A stretch of DNA of 51,790 bases. Origin: Flavobacteriaceae bacterium CG2_30_31_66. Its GTDB lineage: Bacteria > Bacteroidota > Bacteroidia > Flavobacteriales > Flavobacteriaceae. Below, one piece after another: positions 1-7,323 of the stretch; position 1 is the stretch's first letter, and every line of letters starts with the position of its first letter. The translations under genes and the position numbers were made by a program. The stretch spans positions 1 through 51,790 of the forward strand of contig MNYM01000006.1 in assembly GCA_001873065.1 (NCBI GenBank), given 5' to 3'. The notes beneath the pieces are model-generated. The model saw only the letters and a program-made list of their open reading frames with translations, ran no database searches and was not told the origin of the DNA.

Positions 1-120
1 AAAAAATTGCTAGTTTTAGCTTTACCAAAGTTTGTTGCTTCTTTGCCAACTTCAGAATTTCCGTTGGAAATTCCTCGTTGTCAAAAACGCAACTTTTTAT
101 ACACAAACACGTTGGCTGTA
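1..120 (+). repeat. attC-like palindrome 1 (partial, left arm outside window)
   Basis: This is the right part of a long imperfect palindrome that closes a cassette lying upstream of the window. The inner arm AAAAAATTGCT (1-11) can pair with the stretch around 87-98 (ACGCAACTTTTT). An inner hairpin AATTTCC/GGAAATT lies near 57-72. The right end is CAAACAC followed by GTTGGCTGTA (111-120), which matches the right ends of the other three sites (CAAA, a few bases, then RTTR). GTTGGCTGTA is the exact reverse complement of the left arm of the next site (761-770). This is the relation expected of integron cassettes, where the 5' bases of the integrated cassette are the recombined half of its own attC. 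The attC reading is an inference; the repeat and pairing are visible. Confidence 0.6.
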
Positions 121-155
121 ATAAGGGAAAGAATTTCTGAATCCGAAAAATTAAT

Positions 156-785
156 ATGTTGAATAATTTTAAATATTTATTTTTAACATCCTTTCATTTT
201 TTACTTTTATTAATCGCTGTTTGGATACCACGATTTGCTATCTTGGGAACAATTTACTTTTTTATAAAGTATTTTAAAAACAATGAATATATTGGTAATG
301 GTGTATTTGGCTATATAATAGGACTTACTATTGCTGGAATTTTAATTAAATTTATTGAGAATAAAACAAATTTTATTCAAAAAATAGAGAATAAAGCTTT
401 GAGCTTTAAATACTTTCCATTTACCGAAAAGTATGGTGAAAATTATGAAAATCCCGAATTAAAAAATTTTGACATTACAAAACCTGAATTTATATCATAT
501 AATAATAGATTTCAGTTTGATTATATAAGAATGATAATATTGACTATTTTAGGTTGTTTATTCTTTTATGAAATAAAAATTAGTGGAATTCAAATATTTC
601 TGAGAACAATAACCTTAATTATAATTTATTACATATTTAAAATTATAAATAAAGAAATTTCTAAAAGACACAGCAGTTTCGAGAAAATCAACAGATATAA
701 CAAACAATTAAAAATCTATTCTGAAATACAAAAAGAGAAAAAATTGAAAGAAAAAATTACTACAGCCAACACCGTACAAAATTAA
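156..785 (+). CDS. Hypothetical membrane protein (cassette 1 cargo)
   Basis: This 209-residue protein belongs to no family I recognise. It has strongly hydrophobic stretches at about residues 5-40, 48-66 and 125-165, then a basic, lysine-rich, probably cytoplasmic tail from about 165 (ends KEKKLKEKITTANTVQN). It is very AT-rich even for this genome. It is the only gene between palindromes 1 and 2, reads in the same direction as the other cassette genes, and starts about 45 bases after the cassette boundary, so it looks like a one-gene cassette. Its last codons overlap the left arm of palindrome 2 (the tail TTANTVQN is encoded by the arm), a typical way for a cassette gene to end. ATG at 156 is the first good start. 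No function can be assigned. Confidence 0.65.
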   Translation: MLNNFKYLFLTSFHFLLLLIAVWIPRFAILGTIYFFIKYFKNNEYIGNGVFGYIIGLTIAGILIKFIENKTNFIQKIENKALSFKYFPFTEKYGENYENPELKNFDITKPEFISYNNRFQFDYIRMIILTILGCLFFYEIKISGIQIFLRTITLIIIYYIFKIINKEISKRHSSFEKINRYNKQLKIYSEIQKEKKLKEKITTANTVQN

Positions 786-900
786 TTGCTTGCTTTTTGC
801 TTACTTACGAAAATCCTCGCAGATTTTCTTCGTCAGTTTTTATTTACTAAATTTAGTGCTTAAAAACAGCAACTAACTTTGTGCAAACACATTGTGCGTA
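761..900 (+). repeat. attC-like palindrome 2
   Basis: This is an imperfect palindrome of about 140 bp. The left arm is TACAGCCAAC (761-770) followed by ACCGTACAAAA; the right arm ends TTTGTGCAAACAC then ATTGTGCGTA (891-900). The inner arms pair (GTACAAA with TTTGTGC; TTGCT with AGCAA), and a small hairpin GAAAATC/GATTTTC sits in the middle. The left arm is the exact reverse complement (10 of 10) of the bases that open cassette 1 at 111-120. The right end is complementary to the left arm of palindrome 3 over 9 bases. This is how attC sites relate to the ends of integrated cassettes. Confidence 0.65.
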
Positions 901-944
901 AGTTTAAAAGACACCGTAAACGACAAAAGATCCGTTTAAAATTG

Positions 945-952
945 TAAATTTG
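945..952 (+). promoter_or_regulatory. Bacteroidetes-type -7 element inside cassette 2
   Basis: TAAATTTG matches the TAnnTTTG -7 consensus of Bacteroidetes sigma-ABfr promoters. It lies about 22 bases before the TTG start at 975. It suggests that cassette 2 carries its own promoter and does not depend on a distant array promoter. Confidence 0.5.
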
Positions 953-974
953 CAAAATTAATAAGACTGATTTC

Positions 975-2132
975 TTGAAAGTAGAACAAAACATAGCAAG
1001 ATTAAAGTACCTTCTGACATTATACAAAATGACAGTAGATGACTTGTTATTGACTATAAGTGAAGGACTTAAAAATCCAATAACAAAAAGCGACATACTT
1101 TCAAATGAAATCAATGTTAGTCACTTGAAGCGAATTGATAAGGTCTTCAACAAAGGACTACATTATTACTTAGACCCAAAATCGCCCGAAGTATCTCAGG
1201 ACGCAAGTATATTCTTCAGAAAAAACAAATTTGGCACAGACCTAAATATCTGTGCTAAAAAAATTGTAAATCAATTTGAAGAATTCAAAATATCTCTTTC
1301 GGCAATTTCAAAACTTGCTGAAATTAATATTGACAGGACTTTACCAGTATACACGGTAAATGACGACCCCAAAACTATTGCTAAAAAGATTAGAAAGGAA
1401 CTATATCCAGAATTCAATCCTGTTCCTAAGGAATTTCTAAGAGCCTTAATTTCAACATTCGCAGAAAATAACATCCTTGTTTTTGAATTTGTGGAAACTT
1501 GGAATAAAAAGGAAAAAGCAAATATTGATGGTTTCTTTTTAAATCCTAATGTTATCGTTCTTAAGAGACAGCAGGCGTCTTTTAGGAGAGAAATATTCAC
1601 ATTAATTCACGAGTTAGGTCATTATCTAATCAACGAAGAAGAAATCGAAGAACTTGATATTTCAAACTTTGCTAATAATAAACTTTCATCAATTGAAAGA
1701 TGGTGCAATGATTTTGCTTATTATTTTCTTGCAGGAGAATATGATAAATCGTTTGAACAAATTGACAAGGCAGACGGAAGCAATGACTACCATTTTGACT
1801 TAATTGAAAGCATTTCCAAGAGAACACATTTAAGTCAAATTGCTTTATTCACTAAACTCTTGTATCAAAAGAAAATTACTCAGGGCAACTACAATAATAT
1901 AAAAGCTGATTTTGACGAGAAGTATCGTTTAAGAAAAGAGGAAGAACAGAAACAAAAAGAGTTAGATAAAATGCAAGGAATTCAAAAAGGTGGCTCAACT
2001 CCAAAACCTATTAATTCACCCTTGCTTGTTTCAACTATACAAACAGCCTTTTATGAAGGGGTTATAAACGAATATGACGTTTGCAAAACCTTAAATATTT
2101 CACCCGATAAACTTGAAAAGTATTTACAATGA
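975..2132 (+). CDS. ImmA/IrrE family metallo-endopeptidase (cassette 2, first gene)
   Basis: The 385-residue protein has a zinc-protease HELGH motif at residues 212-216, in the context TLIHELGHYLI, with a candidate third ligand in the helix around residue 241 (ERWCNDFAYYF). This arrangement is typical of ImmA/IrrE (DUF955) proteins, which cleave or control repressors and often sit in toxin-antitoxin or phage-immunity loci. Residues 1-60 are helical and could be a degenerate DNA-binding or partner-binding part. A lysine/glutamate-rich coiled segment lies at about 310-335. The start taken is TTG at 975, just after a -7 element; ATG at residue 19 is the alternative. The stop overlaps the next gene by four bases (ATGA), implying translational coupling. 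Role by family: probably antitoxin or regulatory protease of the PIN-like partner; this is inference. Confidence 0.75.
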   Translation: MKVEQNIARLKYLLTLYKMTVDDLLLTISEGLKNPITKSDILSNEINVSHLKRIDKVFNKGLHYYLDPKSPEVSQDASIFFRKNKFGTDLNICAKKIVNQFEEFKISLSAISKLAEINIDRTLPVYTVNDDPKTIAKKIRKELYPEFNPVPKEFLRALISTFAENNILVFEFVETWNKKEKANIDGFFLNPNVIVLKRQQASFRREIFTLIHELGHYLINEEEIEELDISNFANNKLSSIERWCNDFAYYFLAGEYDKSFEQIDKADGSNDYHFDLIESISKRTHLSQIALFTKLLYQKKITQGNYNNIKADFDEKYRLRKEEEQKQKELDKMQGIQKGGSTPKPINSPLLVSTIQTAFYEGVINEYDVCKTLNISPDKLEKYLQ

Positions 2133-2704
2133 AAGTAGTAATCGACACAAATTCACTCTTGTCGTTGGTTCGTTACTACTTACCATTTGACAAAAAAGGA
2201 GTTCTTTTTAACTTCTTTAAAACCAAAATAGAGAAAGGTGAAATAATAATCATTGATAAAGTTTTTCAAGAATGTACATACAACTCCAAGGGGATTGTGA
2301 TAACAACTCTTAATTATCTTAGCGATAAGACATTTTTAAAATCTTCAAAAGTCCCAGTCAAGACCGACTCTTTACTTGCCCCTTCACCAGCAAAATTTTT
2401 ACGACAAGTTGAAAATCAATTTGTAAATACAGTTGTAAGGCGGCAAAAGAAACTTTCTGATACAGAATTTGAAAATCAAAAAAATTCATTTCTGAATGAT
2501 GCAGATATGAAACAAATAATCCTTTGCTTAAATCTCATTAAGGATGGTGAAAGGGTCGTCTTGGTGACAGAAGAAACGGAAAGCAGTAACGACAATAAAC
2601 TTTTCAAGAAAATTCCTGCCATCTGCAAAGAATTACAAATTGAAACAATGACTTTGCCTGAACTCATTGCAAAATATGACGGTATCGACATTGACTTCCA
2701 ATAG
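2129..2704 (+). CDS. PIN-like DUF4411-type protein, probable toxin (cassette 2, second gene)
   Basis: This 191-residue protein begins VVIDTNSLL, with the first acidic residue of a PIN-like nuclease fold at D6. It has a second acidic cluster NDADMK near 123-128 and a third (VTEETESSND) near 152-161, followed by the C-terminal PIN strand-helix. PIN proteins of this type are metal-dependent RNases and usual toxin partners of ImmA/IrrE-like proteins. The gene overlaps the preceding one by four bases, and the pair fills one cassette between two attC-like palindromes, fitting an addiction module. Toxicity and target are not shown by the sequence. Confidence 0.65.
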   Translation: MKVVIDTNSLLSLVRYYLPFDKKGVLFNFFKTKIEKGEIIIIDKVFQECTYNSKGIVITTLNYLSDKTFLKSSKVPVKTDSLLAPSPAKFLRQVENQFVNTVVRRQKKLSDTEFENQKNSFLNDADMKQIILCLNLIKDGERVVLVTEETESSNDNKLFKKIPAICKELQIETMTLPELIAKYDGIDIDFQ

Positions 2705-2710
2705 AAAACC

Positions 2711-2847
2711 TACGCACAACAGCACCTACCCAAAAGTGGCGGTTCAGTGATTAAATCAAGCTTTGTGCTTCTATCAAAGTTTCTGCTTGGTTGACAGTGA
2801 AGTGCTCCGAAATCGCCACCTTCGGTTAGCCCCAAACCGTTAGCGGT
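2711..2847 (+). repeat. attC-like palindrome 3
   Basis: The left arm TACGCACAAC (2711-2720) is followed by AGCACCTACCC; the right arm ends CCCCAAACC then GTTAGCGGT (2839-2847). GTGGCG at about 2738 pairs with CGCCAC at about 2815, and CTACCCAAAAG pairs imperfectly with the stretch around 2818-2830. The left arm is the reverse complement of the bases opening cassette 2 (TTGTGCGTA, 892-900). Its inner sequence (TTGACAG, then GTGCTCCGAAA) recurs in palindrome 4, so the two share ancestry. Confidence 0.65.
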
Positions 2848-2889
2848 CATTGAAAACAAACACAGAACTAGAAACAACAAACTTTACGA

Positions 2890-4065
2890 ATGAAAAGAAT
2901 TGAAGAAATAGACGCATTACGAGGTTTCGCATTATTTGGAATTGTAATGACCCATATGTTTGAAGGTTATTTGGCAAGTTTTACGCCACCTCAATATGTA
3001 GGATTCAATATGTTATTCCCAATAGATTCAGTTACTCAAACTGTTATTCAAAATTTATTTATAGGCAAATTCTATGCAATTTTTTCGATGCTTTTTGGAT
3101 TAAGTTTCTATTTAATATTAGGTAGTAAGAAGGATTCGAGTTCGTTAAAATTTGCTTGGCGTCTTATATTGCTTTTCTTGATTGGCTATATCCATCATAT
3201 ACATTATCGGGGAGATTTTCTAACTGTTTATGCAGTCTTTGGTATGGCTTTAATTCCATTTAGAAAATTACCAACGAAGTTAATATTTGTCCTTGGTTTA
3301 TTCTTTGCACTCAATGGACCAAGTATTATTTTAAAAACTATTTCAGTCATTCAGCCACCTTTAGAGATAAGCCAACCAATCTCAATAAGTCCAAGTCCAG
3401 TAGAACAAGCAACCAGTTATTTTCAATTGATACTTGATGGTGAGTACAGAAAGCTAATTGTTTCAAATAGCACTATTGGATTTATCAATAAATACAACTA
3501 TCTGAAATTTAGTGGCAGACTTTGGGTAATTCCAGGGTTGTTTCTTTTGGGTCTTTGGGTTGGGAGAAAAAAATGGCACGAGAACATTGAAAAAATTCCG
3601 CTTATCAAATTGATTCTTGTAACTGCTTTTATTGGGATTCCATTAGTCTTAATTAATTTCTATTTTTCCACACCAACCCATTCTGAACTAGTTCGATATT
3701 TTGGTTCAATTGCAAAAGATGCATCAAATATTTTTATGCCACTTCTATACATTGGTTTGGTACTTCGTCTTTATAAATCAAAGATTATGCAAAGATTTGT
3801 AAGACAATTAATTCCAGTCGGTAAAATGGGACTTACAACCTATGTATTACAATCTGCTTTTGGCATATTTATATTTTATGGCTATGGACTTGGCCTTTTG
3901 TTAAAATTATCAGGAACCGCAGCACTTGGCCTTGGCTTACTATTTTTCCTTTTACAAATAGTATTTAGTAGGTGGTGGTTCAGCAAGTATAAGTTTGGTC
4001 CATTGGAGTGGCTTTGGAGGAGTGGGACAAATGGTAGTTGGCAGGCTATGAAACTTCCAAATTGA
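2890..4065 (+). CDS. DUF418 domain-containing membrane protein (cassette 3 cargo)
   Basis: This 391-residue polytopic membrane protein starts RIEEIDALRGFALFGIV, the usual opening of the YeiB/DUF418 family (acyltransferase-3-like fold). It has about eight hydrophobic segments, a central loop at 150-195, and a C-terminal DUF418 block ending FGPLEWLWRSGT, a sequence typical of the family. Its biochemical role is unknown; some members are linked to export or acyl transfer. It is the sole gene of cassette 3 and starts about 50 bases after palindrome 3. It is full length and intact. Start ATG at 2890. Confidence 0.8.
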   Translation: MKRIEEIDALRGFALFGIVMTHMFEGYLASFTPPQYVGFNMLFPIDSVTQTVIQNLFIGKFYAIFSMLFGLSFYLILGSKKDSSSLKFAWRLILLFLIGYIHHIHYRGDFLTVYAVFGMALIPFRKLPTKLIFVLGLFFALNGPSIILKTISVIQPPLEISQPISISPSPVEQATSYFQLILDGEYRKLIVSNSTIGFINKYNYLKFSGRLWVIPGLFLLGLWVGRKKWHENIEKIPLIKLILVTAFIGIPLVLINFYFSTPTHSELVRYFGSIAKDASNIFMPLLYIGLVLRLYKSKIMQRFVRQLIPVGKMGLTTYVLQSAFGIFIFYGYGLGLLLKLSGTAALGLGLLFFLLQIVFSRWWFSKYKFGPLEWLWRSGTNGSWQAMKLPN

Positions 4066-4110
4066 ACTTTCTGAATCTGACGAAATGTAAAACAACGAAC
4101 GGTTAACAGC

Positions 4111-5752
4111 GGTAACTGTTGCACAACCTTTTTAAAAAACCAAATTTTCGTCATCATCATAAAAAACAACCTTGTTTAGTGCTTTCTAAGCGAGGTTTGT
4201 TTTTTGAATGAAGTGGGTGTTTTTAAAAAAGGAGCGTCTTAAAAAAAGGCTTTTTCTCTCTATAAGAGTGGCTTTTAAGCCTGTTGATAGCTCTCCTTGG
4301 GCTATCGATACAACTTGGGCTATACTTTTTGATTTTTTGGTTATAAATTTCAGGTATTTCTTCAAGTTATAGGTCAAGGCTGCCATCAATACATGTTTAT
4401 TGGCTTGTTGTATTCCTCTGGTGTTGACCCGCTTCATATTGGTGAAATTAATGAGCGTTCCTAAAACTGGTTCTACTGTTTTACTTCGCACCTTGACCAT
4501 TCGTTTTGCATACTCGGGGTTCTGTGTGAGTTTTTGATGCATTTTGTCATAAAGGTCTTTGTGAATACTGTCATCAAGCTTCTTGAAATTGGTTTTCTCT
4601 CCACAGCAGGCGGCTCGTAATGGACACTTTCTACAATCGCTTTCACTGCTTCGATAGGTGTGTTTTCGATAGCCTTTACTATCTGTTTTTTCTCCTTTAA
4701 AGAGTAGCTTAGCTTTGTTACCTCCTTCTTTGGTGCATTGATAATAGTTGTTTTGTTTATCTAACACAAATCCTGCTCGTTCTGGGACGTATTGCCCAAA
4801 GTTAGGTATCCATGCGTTGATCTTATGTTCATCAAGATATTTTAGTGCTTCGCCACTGCTATATCCTGTGCGGCTAACACTTCTTCTAGTTCAAGGTTGT
4901 TTTCTTCTAAATTTTCTTTGGTAATCTCAACGATTTGCCCCAAATATTGACTGTCGCGTTTGTCTGCATAATCGGCACAAGCTCCTGTGATGACGTGAAG
5001 GCTATCATCTACCGAGATTTGACCAAAGTAATTCAATTGTCTTGCCTTACCTGGCTTGACGCTTACTCGTGCATCTGGGTCTGTTGGACTATAATGCGTG
5101 TGATTGGACACGTATTTTGGTCGAATCAAATTGCCTTGTTCATCTTTCCTACCGCCTTTTTCGCTTCCTTTAGGCATGCCTTTGTAAGCTTCTTTTTTCC
5201 AATCATGGTGCTGTTCTACCAACTTTTTCCGGCTTTGACTCACCTTGGTCACTGTTTTCATTGAGCTCAGTGGCATGAACCATGCCTTTTTCAACTCATA
5301 AACTGAGTACTTGTTTGAAGAGTTGTAAAAAGACTTCCTCTCCATACAATTGCCGTGTTCTACTGATGGTGCTGTGCCATGGCAATGATTCATCAATATC
5401 ATATCGAATAAACAGCCGAACATCCAAACAGTTGGAACAATAGTCAATCAGTTTTCTGTCGGAAGTGATGTTATTGAGATAACCAACTAAACAAATTTTA
5501 AAAAAAACTACTGGATCAATACTCTCCTGCCCTTCTTCTCCATAATAAGACTTTGTAGCTTTATACAAAAAACGAAAGTCTATGGCTTTATCCAATAATC
5601 GATAGTAATTCTGCTCGGGTATCAAGTCTTGTAAATAAACTTGATAGAGCATTTTTGGGATGAGTTCTTTTTTTCCTTGCATCTCTAAATTTACAAAATC
5701 TGTAGATTTTATGCAACTATTTTTGTATGTTTGACTGTGTTGTGCAACATGC
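4111..5752 (-). mobile_element. IS1182-type insertion sequence, inactive
   Basis: The element is about 1.64 kb. Inverted ends TGTTGCACAAC are seen at 4117-4127 and, on the other strand, at 5739-5749. The 5-base sequence ACAGC is present on both sides (4106-4110 and 5753-5757) and is the likely target duplication. The exact tips are uncertain because the bases outside the 11-base match differ. It contains one broken transposase gene on the minus strand. Confidence 0.7.
4186..5682 (-). pseudogene. IS1182 family transposase, broken
   Basis: Three pieces on the minus strand together resemble an IS1182-type DDE transposase. The N-terminal part starts at ATG 5682 (residues like QGKKELIPKMLYQVYLQDL) and meets an in-frame TGA at 5296-5298, where the family usually has Cys. 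The middle part is in another frame (5270-4870; NHTHYSPTDPDARVSVKPG, then FGQISVDDSLHVITGA). The C-terminal part returns to the first frame after a one-base loss near 4868; this breaks the expected ADTGYSSGEAL motif and runs to the stop at 4186. The stretch that normally carries the first catalytic Asp (DSAxVKANAS type) is missing between the first and second pieces, so this is a real deletion and not just a sequencing slip. Confidence 0.8.
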
Positions 5753-5932
5753 ACAGCACTTACCCGAAAGCGGGGCGCTCGTGGTGGCAGAAACTTTTCG
5801 GCTCTGAATAAACATTAGTGGTAGCTTGACAGATTGGTGCTCCGAAAAGCCCCGCCTTCGGCAGGCTGCAAAACGTTATGCGGCAACTAAAAAACGACAC
5901 ACCAATAACAACATTAACGAAAGATAATTGAA

Positions 5933-6040
5933 ATGAACAAAATAGAAATCCCATTAAGCAAGACAAAAAACTACTACTTGGAATTGGTGGTTCGATTTTA
6001 TTTGTAGTGTTAGGATTTTACTTAATAACGACAATTTTCC
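5933..6040 (+). pseudogene. STM3941-like membrane protein, N-terminal fragment (cassette 4 remnant)
   Basis: ATG at 5933 gives NKIEIPLSKTK, the typical start of STM3941-family membrane proteins, but the frame ends at TAG 6005-6007. Shifting by one base at the A-run 5965-5970 restores the expected hydrophobic continuation LLLGIGGSILFVVLGFYLITT. About 35 codons remain before the sequence changes character near 6036-6041. The gene therefore has a homopolymer frameshift and has lost its C-terminus. It begins about 50 bases after palindrome 4, like the cargo of the other cassettes. Confidence 0.6.
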
Positions 6041-6313
6041 GAACTCATTGGAGTTTCGCAACAACTCGTCAGCGCAGTAATCATCTTCAACAAAAAACCG
6101 AATGAAACAATATTGCTCGGAATAATCGATAATATTAAAGATATCGATCCAATGTGGTTATTTACAGGTGTTGGAAAATATAATAAAAACTATGTAACCT
6201 TTACTGAAGTTCAATCCCCTATTGAATTCCAGTTACAAAGAATAGTTAAAAGACAGTTTGAAGAATTATCAAATGGTATTCTTCAACGATTATCAAATAT
6301 TGAAGAGTCTTAA
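6041..6313 (+). pseudogene. XRE-family repressor, C-terminal fragment
   Basis: An open frame without its own plausible start runs from 6041. It reads ELIGVSQQLVSAVI, like recognition-helix residues of an XRE helix-turn-helix, then KKPNETILLGIID and IDPMWLFTGVGKY. The 'P.WL.TG.G.M/Y' ending after a helix-turn-helix is characteristic of Bacteroidetes phage-repressor-like proteins. A helical tail follows and the stop is at 6313. The first helices of the DNA-binding domain are absent; the frame is joined directly to the STM3941-like fragment. TTG at 6113 could start a 66-residue product, but that would lack DNA-binding residues. Confidence 0.6.
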
Positions 6314-6419
6314 AAAATTTAATTAGTTTGAAACCCCTTAGAGCTTTTTAAAATAGCAGAACATAAGAACGATGAATTGCTTTGCTTAGACCTCTTTGGC
6401 AAAATCTTCAATATTTGAT
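6292..6419. repeat. 15-bp inverted repeat at the array edge
   Basis: ATCAAATATTGAAGA (6292-6306) is repeated exactly inverted at 6405-6419. A second near-inverted pair, AGCTTTTTAAAATA (6343-6356) and TATTTTTTAAAAAGCT (6419-6434), interleaves with it, so only one stem can form at a time. The sequence between has no gene that I can support. It could be a remnant of the end of the repressor locus or an attachment region. Confidence 0.45.
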
Positions 6420-6445
6420 ATTTTTTAAAAAGCTGTCAAATGAAA

Positions 6446-6470
6446 AACCTTCTTAAATTTTAAGAAGGTT
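6446..6470 (-). terminator. Rho-independent terminator of tRNA-His
   Basis: The perfect stem AACCTTCTTAA/TTAAGAAGGTT has a three-base loop. Read on the minus strand it lies just after the tRNA and is followed by T-rich sequence. It is nearly symmetric and could also act on the plus strand. Confidence 0.7.
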
Positions 6471-6476
6471 TTTTTG

Positions 6477-6551
6477 GGTGGAAGACCGGGCTCGAACCGG
6501 CGACTTCTAGAACCACAATCTAGCGCTCTAACCAACTGAGCTACAACCACC
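6477..6551 (-). tRNA. tRNA-His (GTG anticodon)
   Basis: The minus strand folds as a cloverleaf: D arm GCTC...GAGC, anticodon stem CTAGA/TCTAG with loop TTGTGGT (anticodon GTG), and T arm GCCGG-TTCGAGC-CCGGT. The extra G at position -1 pairs with C73, the identity mark of tRNA-His. CCA is not encoded. The acceptor stem has G-C, U-A, G-C and G-C pairs outside, but U-U at 5/68 and 6/67. The 3' end faces the cassette array. Confidence 0.9.
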
Positions 6552-6606
6552 GTTTTAAGTTGCGGGTGCAAATATAATTTATTTTCGATTATGCAAAAAG
6601 AAAAAT

Positions 6607-7323
6607 TCAAATTAATTTACTTAAATTTTCAACCCCTACAAAACGCTCTGATGTAAAACCCTCTGCACAATCTACATCAATCAATCTTCCTAAATCTCTT
6701 GCACGATAAGTAATGCTATCAATAAAGTTTTTACTAGTGATTGGTGTTTCTGGCTCATTATTTTTTGGATCATAAAATTGTGATGAATAAGCCATCACGG
6801 AAGCTACTTTTATATCTAAAAAACCCGTAATATCAACTACAAAATCAGGTTCAATATTTTTCCATTGTATATAATGATACACATTTTTTGGCCGCCATTT
6901 TTCTTGAATTTGCCCTTCAACAAACGTTTCAATTTTAATTAATCCACTCAAAAAACAAGCTTCTGAAACTAGTTTACTACCTTTTAAATGATCTATATGT
7001 CTGTCGTCAATAGCATTACACAAAACGATTTCAGGCTGAAATTTCCGAATCATTTTGATGATTTCTATTTGATGCTGTCTGTCGTTTGTGAAAAATCCAT
7101 CTGCAAAATCTAAATTTTCTCTAACAGAAACTCCCAAAATATTCGCTGCATTTGTGGCTTCAATTGTTCTTAATGCTGCAGAGCCTCTTGTGCCTAGTTC
7201 TCCTCTGGTCAAATCGATAATGCCTATTTTTTTGCCTAATGATATTTCTTTTGCGATAGTTGCTCCACAACCCAATTCTACATCATCTGGATGCGCTCCA
7301 AAAGCTAGTATGTCTAATTTCAT
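6607..7323 (-). CDS. bshB1: Bacillithiol biosynthesis deacetylase BshB1
   Basis: A 238-residue PIG-L/LmbE-family zinc deacetylase. It removes the acetyl group from GlcNAc-malate to give GlcN-malate, the second step of bacillithiol synthesis in the cytoplasm. The metal motif HPDDVELGCG lies at residues 11-20, the later ligand region DDRHIDHLKG at about 106-115, and the C-terminal RARDLGRLIDVDCAEGF is typical of BshB1 (the AEGF ending separates it from other LmbE proteins). The length is normal. It stands alone between tRNA-His and pckA; bshA is 14 kb away at 21118-22251 and bshC is not in the window. Start ATG at 7323. Confidence 0.92.
   Translation of the reverse strand: MKLDILAFGAHPDDVELGCGATIAKEISLGKKIGIIDLTRGELGTRGSAALRTIEATNAANILGVSVRENLDFADGFFTNDRQHQIEIIKMIRKFQPEIVLCNAIDDRHIDHLKGSKLVSEACFLSGLIKIETFVEGQIQEKWRPKNVYHYIQWKNIEPDFVVDITGFLDIKVASVMAYSSQFYDPKNNEPETPITSKNFIDSITYRARDLGRLIDVDCAEGFTSERFVGVENLSKLI

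Larger units (their letters stand above)
4099..5883 (+). repeat. attC-like palindrome 4, split by an IS
   Basis: The left arm ACGGTTAACAGC (4099-4110) lies left of the IS remnant, and the rest (ACAGCACTTACCCG from 5753 to GTTATGCGG at 5875-5883) lies right of it. Removing the IS and one copy of the 5-base repeat ACAGC restores TTAACAGCACTTACCC, which matches palindrome 3 (ACAACAGCACCTACCC). GCGGGGC near 5770 pairs with GCCCCGC near 5849. The left arm is complementary to the opening bases of cassette 3 at about 7 of 10 positions, weaker than the other two. Confidence 0.55.

Noticed and set aside
860..1114. Minus-strand open frame of 84 codons
   Set aside because: It spans palindrome 2 and the 5' end of the ImmA/IrrE gene; no protein-like features.
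3882..4169. Minus-strand open frame of 95 codons at the end of the DUF418 gene
   Set aside because: It is antisense to the conserved C-terminus of DUF418 and runs into the IS end.
5760..5966. Minus-strand open frame of 68 codons after the IS
   Set aside because: It lies over the right part of attC-like palindrome 4 and the start of the cassette 4 fragment; its sequence is explained by the palindrome.
6113..6313. A 66-residue protein starting at TTG 6113
   Set aside because: The frame is open and protein-like further upstream (from 6041), so this is the tail of a truncated XRE repressor and not a small gene of its own.
6425..6610. Minus-strand open frame of 61 codons
   Set aside because: It covers the tRNA-His gene and its terminator.
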